Assembly: GCA_021604865.1 (NCBI GenBank)
Contig: BQJU01000014.1
Location: forward strand, 62,001 to 126,000
DNA length: 64,000 nucleotides
Source: Saprospiraceae bacterium
GTDB lineage: Bacteria > Bacteroidota > Bacteroidia > Chitinophagales > Saprospiraceae
Reading direction: 5' to 3'
Part shown: in pieces, positions 9,630 to 18,454 of the stretch
Numbering within the stretch: position 1 is the stretch's first letter
Layout of the letters: every line of letters starts with the position of its first letter
Made by a program: the position numbers and the translations under genes
Notes under the pieces: generated by a model
Told to the model about the DNA's origin: nothing
Seen by the model: only the letters and a program-made list of their open reading frames with translations
Databases searched by the model: none

Positions 9630-9637
9630 TATCTTTG
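9630..9637 (+). promoter_or_regulatory. Bacteroidota -7 box for the aminotransferase gene
   Basis: TATCTTTG matches TAnnTTTG exactly and lies 23 bp upstream of the start codon. The -33 region (TTTA at 9607-9610) is only a partial match to TTTG. Confidence 0.6.
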
Positions 9638-9660
9638 CGGCTCATTTAAATTTAAGTGAA

Positions 9661-10905
9661 ATGCCGTCTATTTCAAAGAGAGCAGAATTTGTTCCATTGT
9701 CTCCATTCCGCAAGCTGGTACCCATTGCCAACCGGGTTAAAGCGGAAGGCAAAAAGGTATACCATTTGAATATTGGGCAACCTGATATTGAGACGCCACG
9801 GGCTGCGCTTGATAAACTTCGCAGCACCGATTTTCGCATACTGGAATACAGTCCAGCAGAAGGGATTTTGTCCTACCGGGAAAAGTTGGTAGCCTATTAC
9901 AAAAAATTCGACATAGCAGTCACTCCGGAAGAAATCATCATCACAACAGGTGCATCGGAAGCCATTCAATTGTTGTTTCAAGCCTGTTTTGATAGAGATG
10001 ACGAGCTCATTTTACCGGAACCATTTTATGCTAATTATAATGGCTTTGCGCATATCGCCAACCTGAATATCAAGCCGATTACCTGTGTCATTGAGGATGG
10101 ATTTGCCTTACCCGATATTGCCGAATTTGAGCAGTTGATTGGGCCAAAAACAAAAGGCATTTTTATTACCAATCCCAACAATCCGACTGGTTGCTTCTAT
10201 TCTCGTGAAGATCTGGAGGCCATTGCAGATCTGGTAAAAAAATATGACTTATTCCTTTTTGTTGATGAGGTATATCGTGAATTCTGCTACGATGATCAAT
10301 CCTTTTATTCCGTTTTAAACTTGAAGGGAATAGAAGACAACGTAGTTGTGATGGATTCAATTTCCAAACGATACAGTGCCTGTGGAGCTCGGATTGGTGC
10401 TATCGTGACCCGCAACCAGTGCTTGTTAGATAGTGTCATTCGCTACGCAAAACTCCGGTTAAGTCCTCCTGGGCTTGGTCAGATACTGGCGGAGGCTACC
10501 TTGGATATGGATGATACCTATATTGAAACAGTAAAAGAAGAATACGACCGCCGAAGAAAAGTATTGTACAAAAGACTTCAGGCTATGCCGGGAGTCATTA
10601 GTTACCGTCCTGGCGGCGCCTTTTATTGTTTCGCTAAATTTCCCATTGATAATGCCGATAACTTTTGTCGTTGGCTGTTGGAGGAATTTGACTACCAGGG
10701 GGCTACAGTGATGTTATCTCCTGGCGAGGGCTTTTATGCTACGCCTGGATTGGGGCTGGACGAAGTACGGATAGCTTATGTCTTGAATACGGTGAACCTG
10801 GAAGCAGCGATGCATTGTCTTGAAAAAGGCTTGGAGGCATATCCAGGACGAAAAAGCCTAAAAAATCCGGTTTTATCAGGCGAAAGCTTGATTCCGAATA
10901 GGTAA
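9661..10905 (+). CDS. Class I/II pyridoxal-phosphate aminotransferase
   Basis: A fold-type I aminotransferase of 414 residues. PLP contacts visible are TNPNNPTG (170-177), the DEVY motif (202-205) and the Schiff-base lysine Lys236 in SISKRYSACGAR, with a C-terminal arginine motif GLDEVRIAY. The sequence resembles the aspartate/aromatic aminotransferase group found throughout Bacteroidota; the exact amino acid substrate cannot be read from sequence. It stands alone behind its own TATCTTTG promoter. The start codon at 9661 agrees with the conserved SKRAEFVPLSPFRKL N-terminus. Confidence 0.88.
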   Translation: MPSISKRAEFVPLSPFRKLVPIANRVKAEGKKVYHLNIGQPDIETPRAALDKLRSTDFRILEYSPAEGILSYREKLVAYYKKFDIAVTPEEIIITTGASEAIQLLFQACFDRDDELILPEPFYANYNGFAHIANLNIKPITCVIEDGFALPDIAEFEQLIGPKTKGIFITNPNNPTGCFYSREDLEAIADLVKKYDLFLFVDEVYREFCYDDQSFYSVLNLKGIEDNVVVMDSISKRYSACGARIGAIVTRNQCLLDSVIRYAKLRLSPPGLGQILAEATLDMDDTYIETVKEEYDRRRKVLYKRLQAMPGVISYRPGGAFYCFAKFPIDNADNFCRWLLEEFDYQGATVMLSPGEGFYATPGLGLDEVRIAYVLNTVNLEAAMHCLEKGLEAYPGRKSLKNPVLSGESLIPNR

Positions 10906-10996
10906 TCTTTTGAGATTTCGTATGGAATGATTAGGACTTCGTCTGTTTTCAGCTAATAAACATCTAAGGTATTTACTTTAAGCTTAAACAAAGTTG

Positions 10997-11004
10997 TACC
11001 TTTG
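10997..11004 (+). promoter_or_regulatory. Bacteroidota -7 box for yidC
   Basis: TACCTTTG matches TAnnTTTG and lies about 110 bp upstream of the chosen yidC start, implying a fairly long leader. No canonical -33 TTTG is seen at 19 bp. Confidence 0.5.
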
Positions 11005-11116
11005 CGGAGTTTTTAAGAAAAGGTATTAAGAGACGGGTAAAGCGTGCCGTTTTTATTGGTTCTTTGTCAAATCATAGGATTTGTCAAAGGACGGTTTTAT
11101 TTACAAAAAATGTATA

Positions 11117-13024
11117 ATGGATAGGAATACCATCATTGGATTCAGTTTAATTTTCATCCTGTTGGTAGTTTGGCAACAGTTTATGGCACCTTCTCCCGAG
11201 GAAATGGAGGCGATGCAAAAAACGCAGGATTCTATCGCCCAGGTAGAGAAACAAAAAGAAAGCCTGGCAATTCAGGAAAAAGAAGTTACTTCAGAGCAAA
11301 ATATTATTCCGCAGGAATTGCCGGATTCATTGCGTCAGCAACAATTAGGTTCTACTTTCGGTCCCTTTGCAGCAGCTGCCTCTGGAGAAGAAGAAGAGGT
11401 TACATTGAGCAATGATTTGTTTACAATAACCTTTACCAACAAGGGAGGACGGATCAAAGAGGTGCTGCTTAAAAGCTATCAGAAAGCAGTACTCAATGAC
11501 AAGAAAAAAGAAATCAAATTGCCGCTGAAGTTGTTGGAGGATGAAAAGAATAAATTTGAGTATTTCCTACCAATAGCCAATCTTCCTGGCGGAGGTGTTC
11601 GTACCTCTGATCTTTATTTTGAAACTGTAAAAAAGACGGAAAACGAAATTGTTTTTCGGGCAAATGCAGGTGAAGGAAGATATTTTGAGCAGCATTATAA
11701 GCTTGACCCTGGCACGTATCGGATCAATTATGATATTCAACTGGAAGGCCTGGAAAAATTGATTGCCAATAACGCCGAAGCCATCAGTCTATACTGGGAA
11801 AACTACCTGGACAAAATTGAGATCAACACCACTTTTGAGCGTAATTATTCTACGGTTTACTTTAAACCTCAGGAAGATGGAACCGATTATTGCTCCTGTA
11901 CTTCAGATGATATAGAGCAACTGGAACAACCCTTAAAGTGGGTGTCTAATACCAATCAGTTTTTCAACAGCACCTTGATTGCGGAGCAAAACTTCCAAAG
12001 TGGGAAGATGGAGTCCAAAGTATTGGACATTGAAAATCCTGATTTAAAAGTGCTGATTTCCGATTTGAAAATTCCTTATGGACACAGTCCTAGAGAGACT
12101 TTCTCAATGGGTTTCTACATTGGGCCTAATGAATTTGACCGATTGAGAGATATTGGATATGAGTTGAGTGATATTGTGCCATTTGGCTGGAGTATTTTTG
12201 GTACAGTCAATCGGTGGATAATCCGTCCACTTTTCAATTTTCTGTCGTCTTTCATTGGCAATATGGGGATTGTCATCTTAGTGTTGACCTTATTAGTAAA
12301 ACTTGTACTCTATCCCTTAACCTACAAAATGTTGTACTCGCAGTCTAAGATGAGTGCGATGAAACCTCGTTTAGAGGGATTGAAAGAGAAACACAAGGAT
12401 GATGCTCAGGCACAGCAGATGGAGCAAATGAAAATGTATCGGGAATTTGGGGTTAACCCTCTTGGTGGCTGTATGCCAATGGTGCTGCAAATGCCGATCT
12501 GGATTGCCTTGTATCGTTTCTTTCCGGCATCCATTGAATTCCGGCAGGCAGGATTTTTATGGGCAACAGACCTTTCTTCTTACGATGTGTTATTCCGATT
12601 GCCGTATTCACTTCCTCTCGGTTTTGGGTCACACGTGAGCTTGTTTACCTTTTTATGGGCTATCACAACACTGATCTATACCTATTACAACACCAAACAC
12701 ATGGACATGACGGCCAATCCGGCCATGAAATACATGCAGTATCTAATGCCCTTGTTTTTCCTCGGATTCTTTAATAGTTATGCCTCTGGATTGACTTGTT
12801 ATCTACTGTTCAGCAACTTATTCAACATTACCCAGACGATCGTAACCAAGAATTACATTATCAATCACGAAAAGATAACGGCAGAACTGGAAGCCTATAA
12901 GAAAAAGCCCAAAAAGAAAAAGTCCGGGTTCCAGGCACGATTGGAGAATGCCCTAAAAGAGCAACAAAAGCTACAAGCGGAGCGTGAAAAAGACAAGAAG
13001 AAGCCTACTAAGAAGAATAAATAA
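11117..13024 (+). CDS. yidC: Membrane protein insertase YidC
   Basis: Inserts and folds inner-membrane proteins, alone or with SecYEG. I choose the ATG at 11117 because it gives the family N-terminus MDRNTIIGF; an upstream in-frame TTG would add 12 unlikely residues. The N-terminal membrane anchor (about 5-22) is followed by an acidic linker, the large periplasmic beta-domain (about 90-350), then the conserved Oxa1 core (about 365-600) with NPLGGCMPMVLQMPIWIALYRFF-type helices. A lysine-rich tail (KKPKKKKSG to the end) probably contacts the ribosome. Gram-negative long form, 635 residues. Confidence 0.97.
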   Translation: MDRNTIIGFSLIFILLVVWQQFMAPSPEEMEAMQKTQDSIAQVEKQKESLAIQEKEVTSEQNIIPQELPDSLRQQQLGSTFGPFAAAASGEEEEVTLSNDLFTITFTNKGGRIKEVLLKSYQKAVLNDKKKEIKLPLKLLEDEKNKFEYFLPIANLPGGGVRTSDLYFETVKKTENEIVFRANAGEGRYFEQHYKLDPGTYRINYDIQLEGLEKLIANNAEAISLYWENYLDKIEINTTFERNYSTVYFKPQEDGTDYCSCTSDDIEQLEQPLKWVSNTNQFFNSTLIAEQNFQSGKMESKVLDIENPDLKVLISDLKIPYGHSPRETFSMGFYIGPNEFDRLRDIGYELSDIVPFGWSIFGTVNRWIIRPLFNFLSSFIGNMGIVILVLTLLVKLVLYPLTYKMLYSQSKMSAMKPRLEGLKEKHKDDAQAQQMEQMKMYREFGVNPLGGCMPMVLQMPIWIALYRFFPASIEFRQAGFLWATDLSSYDVLFRLPYSLPLGFGSHVSLFTFLWAITTLIYTYYNTKHMDMTANPAMKYMQYLMPLFFLGFFNSYASGLTCYLLFSNLFNITQTIVTKNYIINHEKITAELEAYKKKPKKKKSGFQARLENALKEQQKLQAEREKDKKKPTKKNK

Positions 13025-13036
13025 GTTTAAAAGGCA

Positions 13037-13594
13037 ATGAACAATAGATTATTGAATTTATGCTTTTTGTGTGTTTTGGCCTTGGTTTCCTGTAATCGGA
13101 AAACAGCAGAGCCTATTGTGACATCAGTAGAAGAAAAGATGCCTCCTCCAAAAGAACAACCAGCTCCTGAAGAACCGTTGGAAATTGTTTCTTTAAAACC
13201 TCATCTGATAGCCACTATACGGAAGACTGCCTGTTATGGCAAATGCCCGGTCTACGAAGCCAAATTTTACTCTGATGGCAGAGCTACTTACCATGGGCGG
13301 AAGTTTGTAGATTTGGAAGGCTATTTTGTAGCTCCCATTGATGATGAATTTATTATTGAAATTATTGATACAGCGAATAGTCTGGGCTACTTCAAACTGG
13401 AAGACACCTATCCTGTTAGCGGGCGAAATATTACTGATTTGCCCAATGTCATTACGATGGTAAATGATGGGAAACAAGAGAAAACTATAACAAACAATCA
13501 TGAAGCACCTGCCAACCTTGTTGATTTTGAGCGATATCTGGAGCAACAAATCGACCTATTGGATTGGACAGAAGTAGAAAGCTTTAATGATTGA
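13037..13594 (+). CDS. DUF6438-type lipoprotein
   Basis: 185 residues. A lipoprotein signal ends at LVSC (Cys about 19). It is followed by a proline- and glutamate-rich linker and one small domain with the signature ATIRKTACYGKCPVYEAKFY-SDG, which I recognise as the DUF6438 family: two cysteines around YGKCP, then a beta-hairpin. Function is unknown. It starts only 12 bp after the yidC stop and is probably co-transcribed with it. It converges on the following minus-strand gene. Confidence 0.75.
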   Translation: MNNRLLNLCFLCVLALVSCNRKTAEPIVTSVEEKMPPPKEQPAPEEPLEIVSLKPHLIATIRKTACYGKCPVYEAKFYSDGRATYHGRKFVDLEGYFVAPIDDEFIIEIIDTANSLGYFKLEDTYPVSGRNITDLPNVITMVNDGKQEKTITNNHEAPANLVDFERYLEQQIDLLDWTEVESFND

Positions 13595-13606
13595 TTTTTT
13601 TCTAAC

Positions 13607-14554
13607 TTATTGATTGCTGGCTTGATCGATATCGAAAATGCGTACGCTAAAACTACCGATCTCCGGCTTTTTTGTGGGAATATTCCAGGAGCCACGATAG
13701 TCAATTTGAGTAGGTATATATCGATCTTTTACCTTGGTTAGGGAAACTTTCATTTGTACGTCGAAATCAAAAAAGGTGCCTTGATAAAACATCTGGTAAT
13801 TTCTGCCCACTACCTGAAAAGTCTCTTTTTCAAAAAACGTCTCCATATTTTTGATAATGGTTTTTCCCACTTTTTTTTCTTCGTAGTCTGGTTTTACCTT
13901 AGCGGTAAACAGGTAACAATCCTTATTGTTGAAGACAGCAGAGGTAATTGAATACTGATAATATTCAGCCATCCGGGTGTCAAAAATGGCCGTTTTGTTG
14001 CCGATAAAGGGGACATCCACTTCTTGGCCAGGTTGGAAAATCAGTTTCTTCAGTTCCGCGATATGTTTATTGATGCCTTTTAAATGATCAGCGGAATCAG
14101 GCTCTTGCAGTGGTTCACAAACCTGTCCTTGCGTAAAAAATATTCGGTCAAACATTTTTGCGGTGTAATATTTATAAACAGCTTTTCTTTTGTAGAAATT
14201 ACCAGAAGTCTGTTCTTCCAAAATCTCCATAGTCCTACAGCGGTCGATAACTTCCTGACGAGTGATACTGGAATAGGCTGCTTTTTGTTTACCCCTTTTA
14301 TCAAAAAAGGTCATCGCATTTTGAGCCGAATAAGCCACCAGGCGAAGATTTTGAAATGCTTCATAAAAACTTTTATCCTCCATCACCAGTTTGATAAACT
14401 CTTCGACATTAAAGCCTTGTCGGCTTGCTGTGACCACAAAAGAATCAAGGAAAACCACTGCCGCTACCCCTTGGTAATCACTTGATGTGCCTTCCTCTTG
14501 AGCCTGAATGGTCAGGTGACTCAATAATAGTATAACCAAAATGCACTGCCGCAT
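13607..14554 (-). CDS. Secreted protein of unknown function
   Basis: 315 residues with a signal peptide (about 1-18, ending QAQ). The mature protein is mixed alpha/beta, with a central conserved-looking part (PGQEVDVPFIGNKTAIFDTRMAEY) and a C-terminal beta-rich region. No domain, catalytic motif or lipobox was recognised. It is probably periplasmic or outer-membrane associated. It is convergent with the DUF6438 lipoprotein gene and divergent from the hydroxyacyl-CoA dehydrogenase gene. Confidence 0.65.
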   Translation of the reverse strand: MRQCILVILLLSHLTIQAQEEGTSSDYQGVAAVVFLDSFVVTASRQGFNVEEFIKLVMEDKSFYEAFQNLRLVAYSAQNAMTFFDKRGKQKAAYSSITRQEVIDRCRTMEILEEQTSGNFYKRKAVYKYYTAKMFDRIFFTQGQVCEPLQEPDSADHLKGINKHIAELKKLIFQPGQEVDVPFIGNKTAIFDTRMAEYYQYSITSAVFNNKDCYLFTAKVKPDYEEKKVGKTIIKNMETFFEKETFQVVGRNYQMFYQGTFFDFDVQMKVSLTKVKDRYIPTQIDYRGSWNIPTKKPEIGSFSVRIFDIDQASNQ

Positions 14555-14740
14555 AATTCAGATTTATTTCGGTAAAAGTACAGCATTTAATATATGATTG
14601 ATCAACTCATTTCTTGATTCGGTGTATTGTTTTCGAAATAAAAACTTACTCAGTTAAAATTTTCTCTCTATTATGAATGTAACTTCACAACAAACTCCAC
14701 AACTTTACTTATTTTCGCGGAAAATCAAATATACCGAATC

Positions 14741-15628
14741 ATGAAAAAAATTACCGTAATAGGGGCGGGCACGATGGGTAATGGCATTGCACATGTTTTT
14801 GCCATGCACGGATATTCCGTAAATCTGGTTGATATTTCTGCGGATGCTCTGGATAAGGCGTTAAAGACTATTTCAAGGAACCTGGACAGAATTATCAAAA
14901 AGGAACTCATTACGGAACAAAAAAAGGCAGAGACCATTGCAAATATCCATACCTATACCAATATGGCCGATGGGCTTAAAGATGCAGAATTAGTTATTGA
15001 GGCAGCAACGGAAAATGTAGACCTTAAACTGAAGATTTTTGCTCAGATTGACGAGCTAAGTGCAGATAGCACCATTTTAGCGACCAATACCTCATCCATT
15101 TCTATTACCAGGATTGCGGCAGTTACTAAACGTCCTGAACAGGTGATCGGCATGCACTTTATGAATCCTGTGCCAGTGATGAAATTAGTGGAAGTTATTC
15201 GTGGGTATGCCACTTCAGATGAAGTCACCCAAACGGTAATGGAATTGTCTAAAAAATTGGGGAAAAGCCCGGTAGAAGTTAATGATTATCCTGGATTTGT
15301 AGCCAATCGGATTTTGATGCCTATGATTAATGAGGCTATTTATTCCCTTTATGAAGGGGTAGCAGGAGTACAAGAAATTGATACGGTGATGAAGTTGGGC
15401 ATGGCTCATCCGATGGGGCCTTTACATTTAGCAGATTTTATTGGACTGGATGTGTGTCTGTCTATTCTCAATGTTTTGCATCAAGGTTTTGGCAATCCCA
15501 AATACGCGCCATGTCCTTTGTTGGTAAATATGGTTACAGCAGGTAAATTGGGTGTAAAATCAGGAGAAGGATTTTATAAACATACGGCAGGATCGAAAGA
15601 GCTGATTGTTGCTAAAAAGTTTCAATAA
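14741..15628 (+). CDS. hbd: 3-hydroxybutyryl/3-hydroxyacyl-CoA dehydrogenase
   Basis: NAD-dependent oxidation of (S)-3-hydroxyacyl-CoA to 3-ketoacyl-CoA. At 295 residues it is the short, single-function form without a fused hydratase. The Rossmann loop GAGTMGNGIAHVF starts at residue 8, the catalytic His is probably His139 in GMHFMNPVPVM, and the family signature DYPGFVANRIL and C-terminal domain with HPMGPLHLADFIGLD are present. A -7-like TATTTTCG lies at 14710-14717. It probably acts in beta-oxidation or butyrate/polyhydroxybutyrate-type metabolism; no partner genes are adjacent. Confidence 0.92.
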   Translation: MKKITVIGAGTMGNGIAHVFAMHGYSVNLVDISADALDKALKTISRNLDRIIKKELITEQKKAETIANIHTYTNMADGLKDAELVIEAATENVDLKLKIFAQIDELSADSTILATNTSSISITRIAAVTKRPEQVIGMHFMNPVPVMKLVEVIRGYATSDEVTQTVMELSKKLGKSPVEVNDYPGFVANRILMPMINEAIYSLYEGVAGVQEIDTVMKLGMAHPMGPLHLADFIGLDVCLSILNVLHQGFGNPKYAPCPLLVNMVTAGKLGVKSGEGFYKHTAGSKELIVAKKFQ

Positions 15629-15640
15629 ACAAAATTTGGC

Positions 15641-15672
15641 GGAGGTGTTTAGCAATAGTTGCAATCACCTCC
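15641..15672. terminator. Weak hairpin between convergent genes
   Basis: GGAGGTG (15641-15647) and CACCTCC (15666-15672) form a 7-bp stem between the convergent hbd and S4-domain genes. No T-tract of note. A possible bidirectional 3'-end structure. Confidence 0.35.
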
Positions 15673-15688
15673 AGTCTTAACAAAAATA

Positions 15689-16075
15689 TTAGGGGAGATC
15701 ATCCTTAAACCGGTCAATAGTTCGACGTTCTCGTTTGGTGGGGCGTCCGGCACCTCTTTCTCTATGTTCGGACTTGCCTTTTCCAATATACCAATCTTTA
15801 TATTTATTTAATTCTTCAGCGGGGGTATGATCCTCATAACAAGCTTGTGCCAGAGGCGCTGAAACTCGTTTTTGGATCAGATCTAGGACCTTATATTGTA
15901 AGTTAAAACCATTTTTGTTGACCTGGATTTCCTGCCCTTTTTCGAGCATGTAGGAGGGCTTTACATTAATGCCGTTGATTTTCACCTTTGCAGCTTTACA
16001 AGCATCGGTGGCCATGGTTCGGGATTTAAAAATCCGGACGCTCCACAACCATTTATCTATTCTTACTTTTTCCAC
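15689..16075 (-). CDS. S4-domain RNA-binding protein (Hsp15/RlmN-like ribosome rescue type)
   Basis: An S4 RNA-binding protein of the HslR/Hsp15 group. The S4 core reads RIDKWLWSVRIFKSRTMAT with VKINGINVKPSYMLEKGQEI, followed by a basic C-terminal tail rich in Lys/Arg (GAGRPTKRERR). Hsp15 binds free 50S subunits carrying stalled peptidyl-tRNA; this role is inferred from the family. I choose the GTG at 16075 (129 residues), which starts 10 bp after the PPK2 stop. Upstream in-frame starts would overlap the PPK2 gene and add non-homologous residues. It is last of the DUF58-PPK2-S4 gene string. Confidence 0.8.
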   Translation of the reverse strand: MEKVRIDKWLWSVRIFKSRTMATDACKAAKVKINGINVKPSYMLEKGQEIQVNKNGFNLQYKVLDLIQKRVSAPLAQACYEDHTPAEELNKYKDWYIGKGKSEHRERGAGRPTKRERRTIDRFKDDLP

Positions 16076-16085
16076 TTTTGTACAG

Positions 16086-16826
16086 TTAACCTCTTTCCAA
16101 TGGTGGATATTGCATATCCAATTTTTCCATAGCATCAACCATGGTTTTTGCAATTATATAATTCCTATACCATCGATTATCTACCGGTACAATAGTCCAG
16201 GGTAGTTCGCTACGCTTCATTGCGTCTTCATAACAACGCATATATTCATCCCAATGTTCCCGCTCCTTCCAATCATTATCGTTGTGCTTCCAGTGTTTGT
16301 CTGCTTCATCGAGGCGTTCCTGCAATTCCAGTTTTTGTTGCTCGTAGGAAATGTGCAGATAGAATTTGAAAATCAGGGTACTGTTGTCAAAAGTCAACAA
16401 CTTTTCAAAGGCATTAATAGCGTCAATTCGTTGATTTACTTTGTCTTCATCAATCCAACCATGTACCCGCTGGATGAGAATGTCTTCGTAGTGTGACCGG
16501 TTGAAAATCTGAATCATTCCTTTAGCGGGTGTTTGTTTGTGTACCCGCCATAAAAAGTCATGAGCAAATTCTTCTTCGGTTGGTTTTTTAAAAGAATAAA
16601 CACTTAAACCCGAAGGATGGCATTCTTCAAAAACATTGGCTACGGCGCCATCTTTTCCGCTACCATCCATGCCCTGCATGACCACCAGCACAGCGTGTTT
16701 TCGCTCTGCTTGCATTACTTTTTGCAATTCTCCTAGTCTGTCTACTAACTTTTTGGTGACTTTTTCTATGTCATCTCTTTCCAGATCTTTTGGAGGATCG
16801 GTTGATATTTCGTTTAGTTTTATCAT
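16086..16826 (-). CDS. Polyphosphate kinase 2 (PPK2) family phosphotransferase
   Basis: Transfers phosphate between polyphosphate and nucleotides. The Walker A motif GMDGSGKDG and the Walker B-like FNRSHYEDI are both present, as is the lid region with RVHGWID. About 246 residues, typical of single-domain PPK2. I choose the ATG at 16826; an in-frame TTG four codons upstream is less likely. Whether it phosphorylates AMP, ADP or both cannot be told from the sequence alone. It lies 73 bp downstream of the DUF58 gene on the same strand and 10 bp upstream of the S4 gene. Confidence 0.9.
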   Translation of the reverse strand: MIKLNEISTDPPKDLERDDIEKVTKKLVDRLGELQKVMQAERKHAVLVVMQGMDGSGKDGAVANVFEECHPSGLSVYSFKKPTEEEFAHDFLWRVHKQTPAKGMIQIFNRSHYEDILIQRVHGWIDEDKVNQRIDAINAFEKLLTFDNSTLIFKFYLHISYEQQKLELQERLDEADKHWKHNDNDWKEREHWDEYMRCYEDAMKRSELPWTIVPVDNRWYRNYIIAKTMVDAMEKLDMQYPPLERG

Positions 16827-16899
16827 AAATCCTGTCAAATATTATTGGTCAAATTTGTTGAAGTTGATTTGGCTTTTGTTTTGAAAAGGGTAGGGGACA

Positions 16900-17835
16900 T
16901 CAAATTTTCATCCGATTTCGTTTAACCAGATACGATTGCAGAATGGGGCGAAAACCTTTGTTGATGTCCGCCTCCACAAAATCGATTCGATATTGAAGGC
17001 ACTTTACTTTGAGAGATTCCTTAAATGTCTTCATTTTTTCCAGGTAATAATCCTTCACCTGGTTGGGTTGAAGTTTTACCCTTTCTCCACTTTCCATATC
17101 GATGAATTCATAAGGACGATTTTCAAACTGGAATTCTATTTCATGTTTTTGATCCACTACATGAAAGAGTACAACTTCATGTTTGTTGTGTTTAAGGTGC
17201 TGTAGCGCTGAGAATAGTTCATCAGTCTGTTCCGATTGTTCGAACATATCGCTGAAGATGATCACCAATGATCTTTTGTGAATGCTATCAGCAATTTGGT
17301 GCAATGCTTTAGCCGCAGAGGTTGCCTTTTTCTGAGTAGGGTCTTGCAGTAATTGATTCAGGTGAGACAGCATCAATCTATAATGAGTTGTACTGGACTT
17401 ACAGCGGGTATGTAGTTGTACCTCTTCGTCAAAAATGCTTAATCCAAAAGCATCCCGTTGTTTTTGCAAAAGATGCATTAATGAAGCAGAAGCCAAAGCT
17501 GAAAAACGTAATTTATTGAATTGTTTCGTTGCATCAGGCTCCGGGTAATACATAGAAGAGGAGCCATCAATAACGATCTGGCAACGCAAATTTGTTTCTT
17601 CTTCAAACCTTTTACTAAACAATTTATCAGTGCGGGCGTATACCTTCCAATCTAAATTTCTGGTTGATTCACCCTGATTGTATAGTCGATGTTCCGCAAA
17701 TTCCACTGAAAATCCATGAAAGGGACTTTTGTGCAAACCTATAATAAAGCCTTCCACGACCTGTCTGGCTAGAACTTCCAGGTTGCCCCAATTTCTTACC
17801 TCGTAATTATCCAACATGCTGCTCATGGTTGACAA
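16900..17835 (-). CDS. DUF58 protein with von Willebrand A-like domain
   Basis: 311 residues. It carries the DUF58 hallmark (TRNLDWKVYARTDKLFSKRFEEE) and a vWA-type fold with the metal-binding DGSSSM. Such proteins normally sit beside a MoxR AAA+ ATPase and BatA/BatB genes; none is present here, so the partner is elsewhere. The role, by family, is chaperone-like assembly or metal insertion and is not proven. Three possible ATG starts lie within seven codons (17835, 17826, 17817). Confidence 0.85.
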   Translation of the reverse strand: MSTMSSMLDNYEVRNWGNLEVLARQVVEGFIIGLHKSPFHGFSVEFAEHRLYNQGESTRNLDWKVYARTDKLFSKRFEEETNLRCQIVIDGSSSMYYPEPDATKQFNKLRFSALASASLMHLLQKQRDAFGLSIFDEEVQLHTRCKSSTTHYRLMLSHLNQLLQDPTQKKATSAAKALHQIADSIHKRSLVIIFSDMFEQSEQTDELFSALQHLKHNKHEVVLFHVVDQKHEIEFQFENRPYEFIDMESGERVKLQPNQVKDYYLEKMKTFKESLKVKCLQYRIDFVEADINKGFRPILQSYLVKRNRMKI

Positions 17836-17859
17836 TGTTAATTCATATTATAAAATAGA

Positions 17860-17897
17860 AAGCCCCCATTTCATCTGTAAGGCTGAAATGGGGGCTT
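17860..17897 (-). terminator. Terminator after trxA
   Basis: A perfect 14-bp stem AAGCCCCCATTTCA/TGAAATGGGGGCTT with a 10-base loop. Read on the minus strand it is followed by a T-rich stretch (TCTATTTTAT), 24 bp downstream of the trxA stop. It separates trxA from the DUF58 gene. Confidence 0.88.
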
Positions 17898-17921
17898 AAG
17901 CTAATTATTTTATATTGTATA

Positions 17922-18239
17922 TCAAAAGTGTGATTCAATCTTTTCTGCAAGAACTTTTTTGGTAGCAGTTCCTACGTGCTTTTCTACTACTTCTCCATTT
18001 TTAAGGATCAGAATAGTAGGTATACTACGAATGCCATATTTCATTGATACTTCCGGATTCTCATCAACATTAACTTTACCTATTACTGCTTTTCCTTCAT
18101 ATTCGGAAGCAAGCTCTTCAATAATAGGGCTGATCATACGGCAAGGACCACACCATTCTGCCCAGAAGTCAACAACTGAAACGCCATCATTTTCTAACGC
18201 CACTTGCTGAAAGTTGAGATCCGTGAATTCGAATGCCAT
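17922..18239 (-). CDS. trxA: Thioredoxin
   Basis: Cytoplasmic thiol-disulfide reductase, 105 residues. The active site is Cys30-Gly-Pro-Cys33 in AEWCGPCRM, with the cis-proline loop SIPTILI. It is full length with no signal peptide. It is flanked by its own promoter (18318) and terminator (17860), so it is a monocistronic unit. Confidence 0.96.
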   Translation of the reverse strand: MAFEFTDLNFQQVALENDGVSVVDFWAEWCGPCRMISPIIEELASEYEGKAVIGKVNVDENPEVSMKYGIRSIPTILILKNGEVVEKHVGTATKKVLAEKIESHF

Positions 18240-18317
18240 TGTTTTTGATTTTGATTGTTAGTTAATAATTACAATTACTTTTACAAGAATAAAACACTTT
18301 ACCCTTTTTTCAGTTTG

Positions 18318-18325
18318 CAAATATA
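18318..18325 (-). promoter_or_regulatory. -7 box for trxA
   Basis: On the minus strand this reads TATATTTG, an exact TAnnTTTG match, 78 bp upstream of the trxA start. A CAA (TTG on the minus strand) at 18349-18351 may be the -33 element with 23-bp spacing. Confidence 0.55.
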
Positions 18326-18454
18326 GGCAATAAGTTACATTGAATTGTCAAGGCCGGGACAATCTTTACTACTTAAGTGAAGGGTTGGTCTGTCTGATTC
18401 AATCTTTATTGCCATCTTCATAACGATTGGCCAGGAAAATAGTTTCAACTAAAA

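Noticed and set aside
11081-11116. Upstream start for yidC
   Set aside because: The extension begins at a TTG and would add non-homologous residues; the family N-terminus starts at 11117.
16076-16153. Longer form of the S4-domain gene
   Set aside because: It overlaps the PPK2 gene and adds residues unlike other S4 proteins; the GTG at 16075 fits better.
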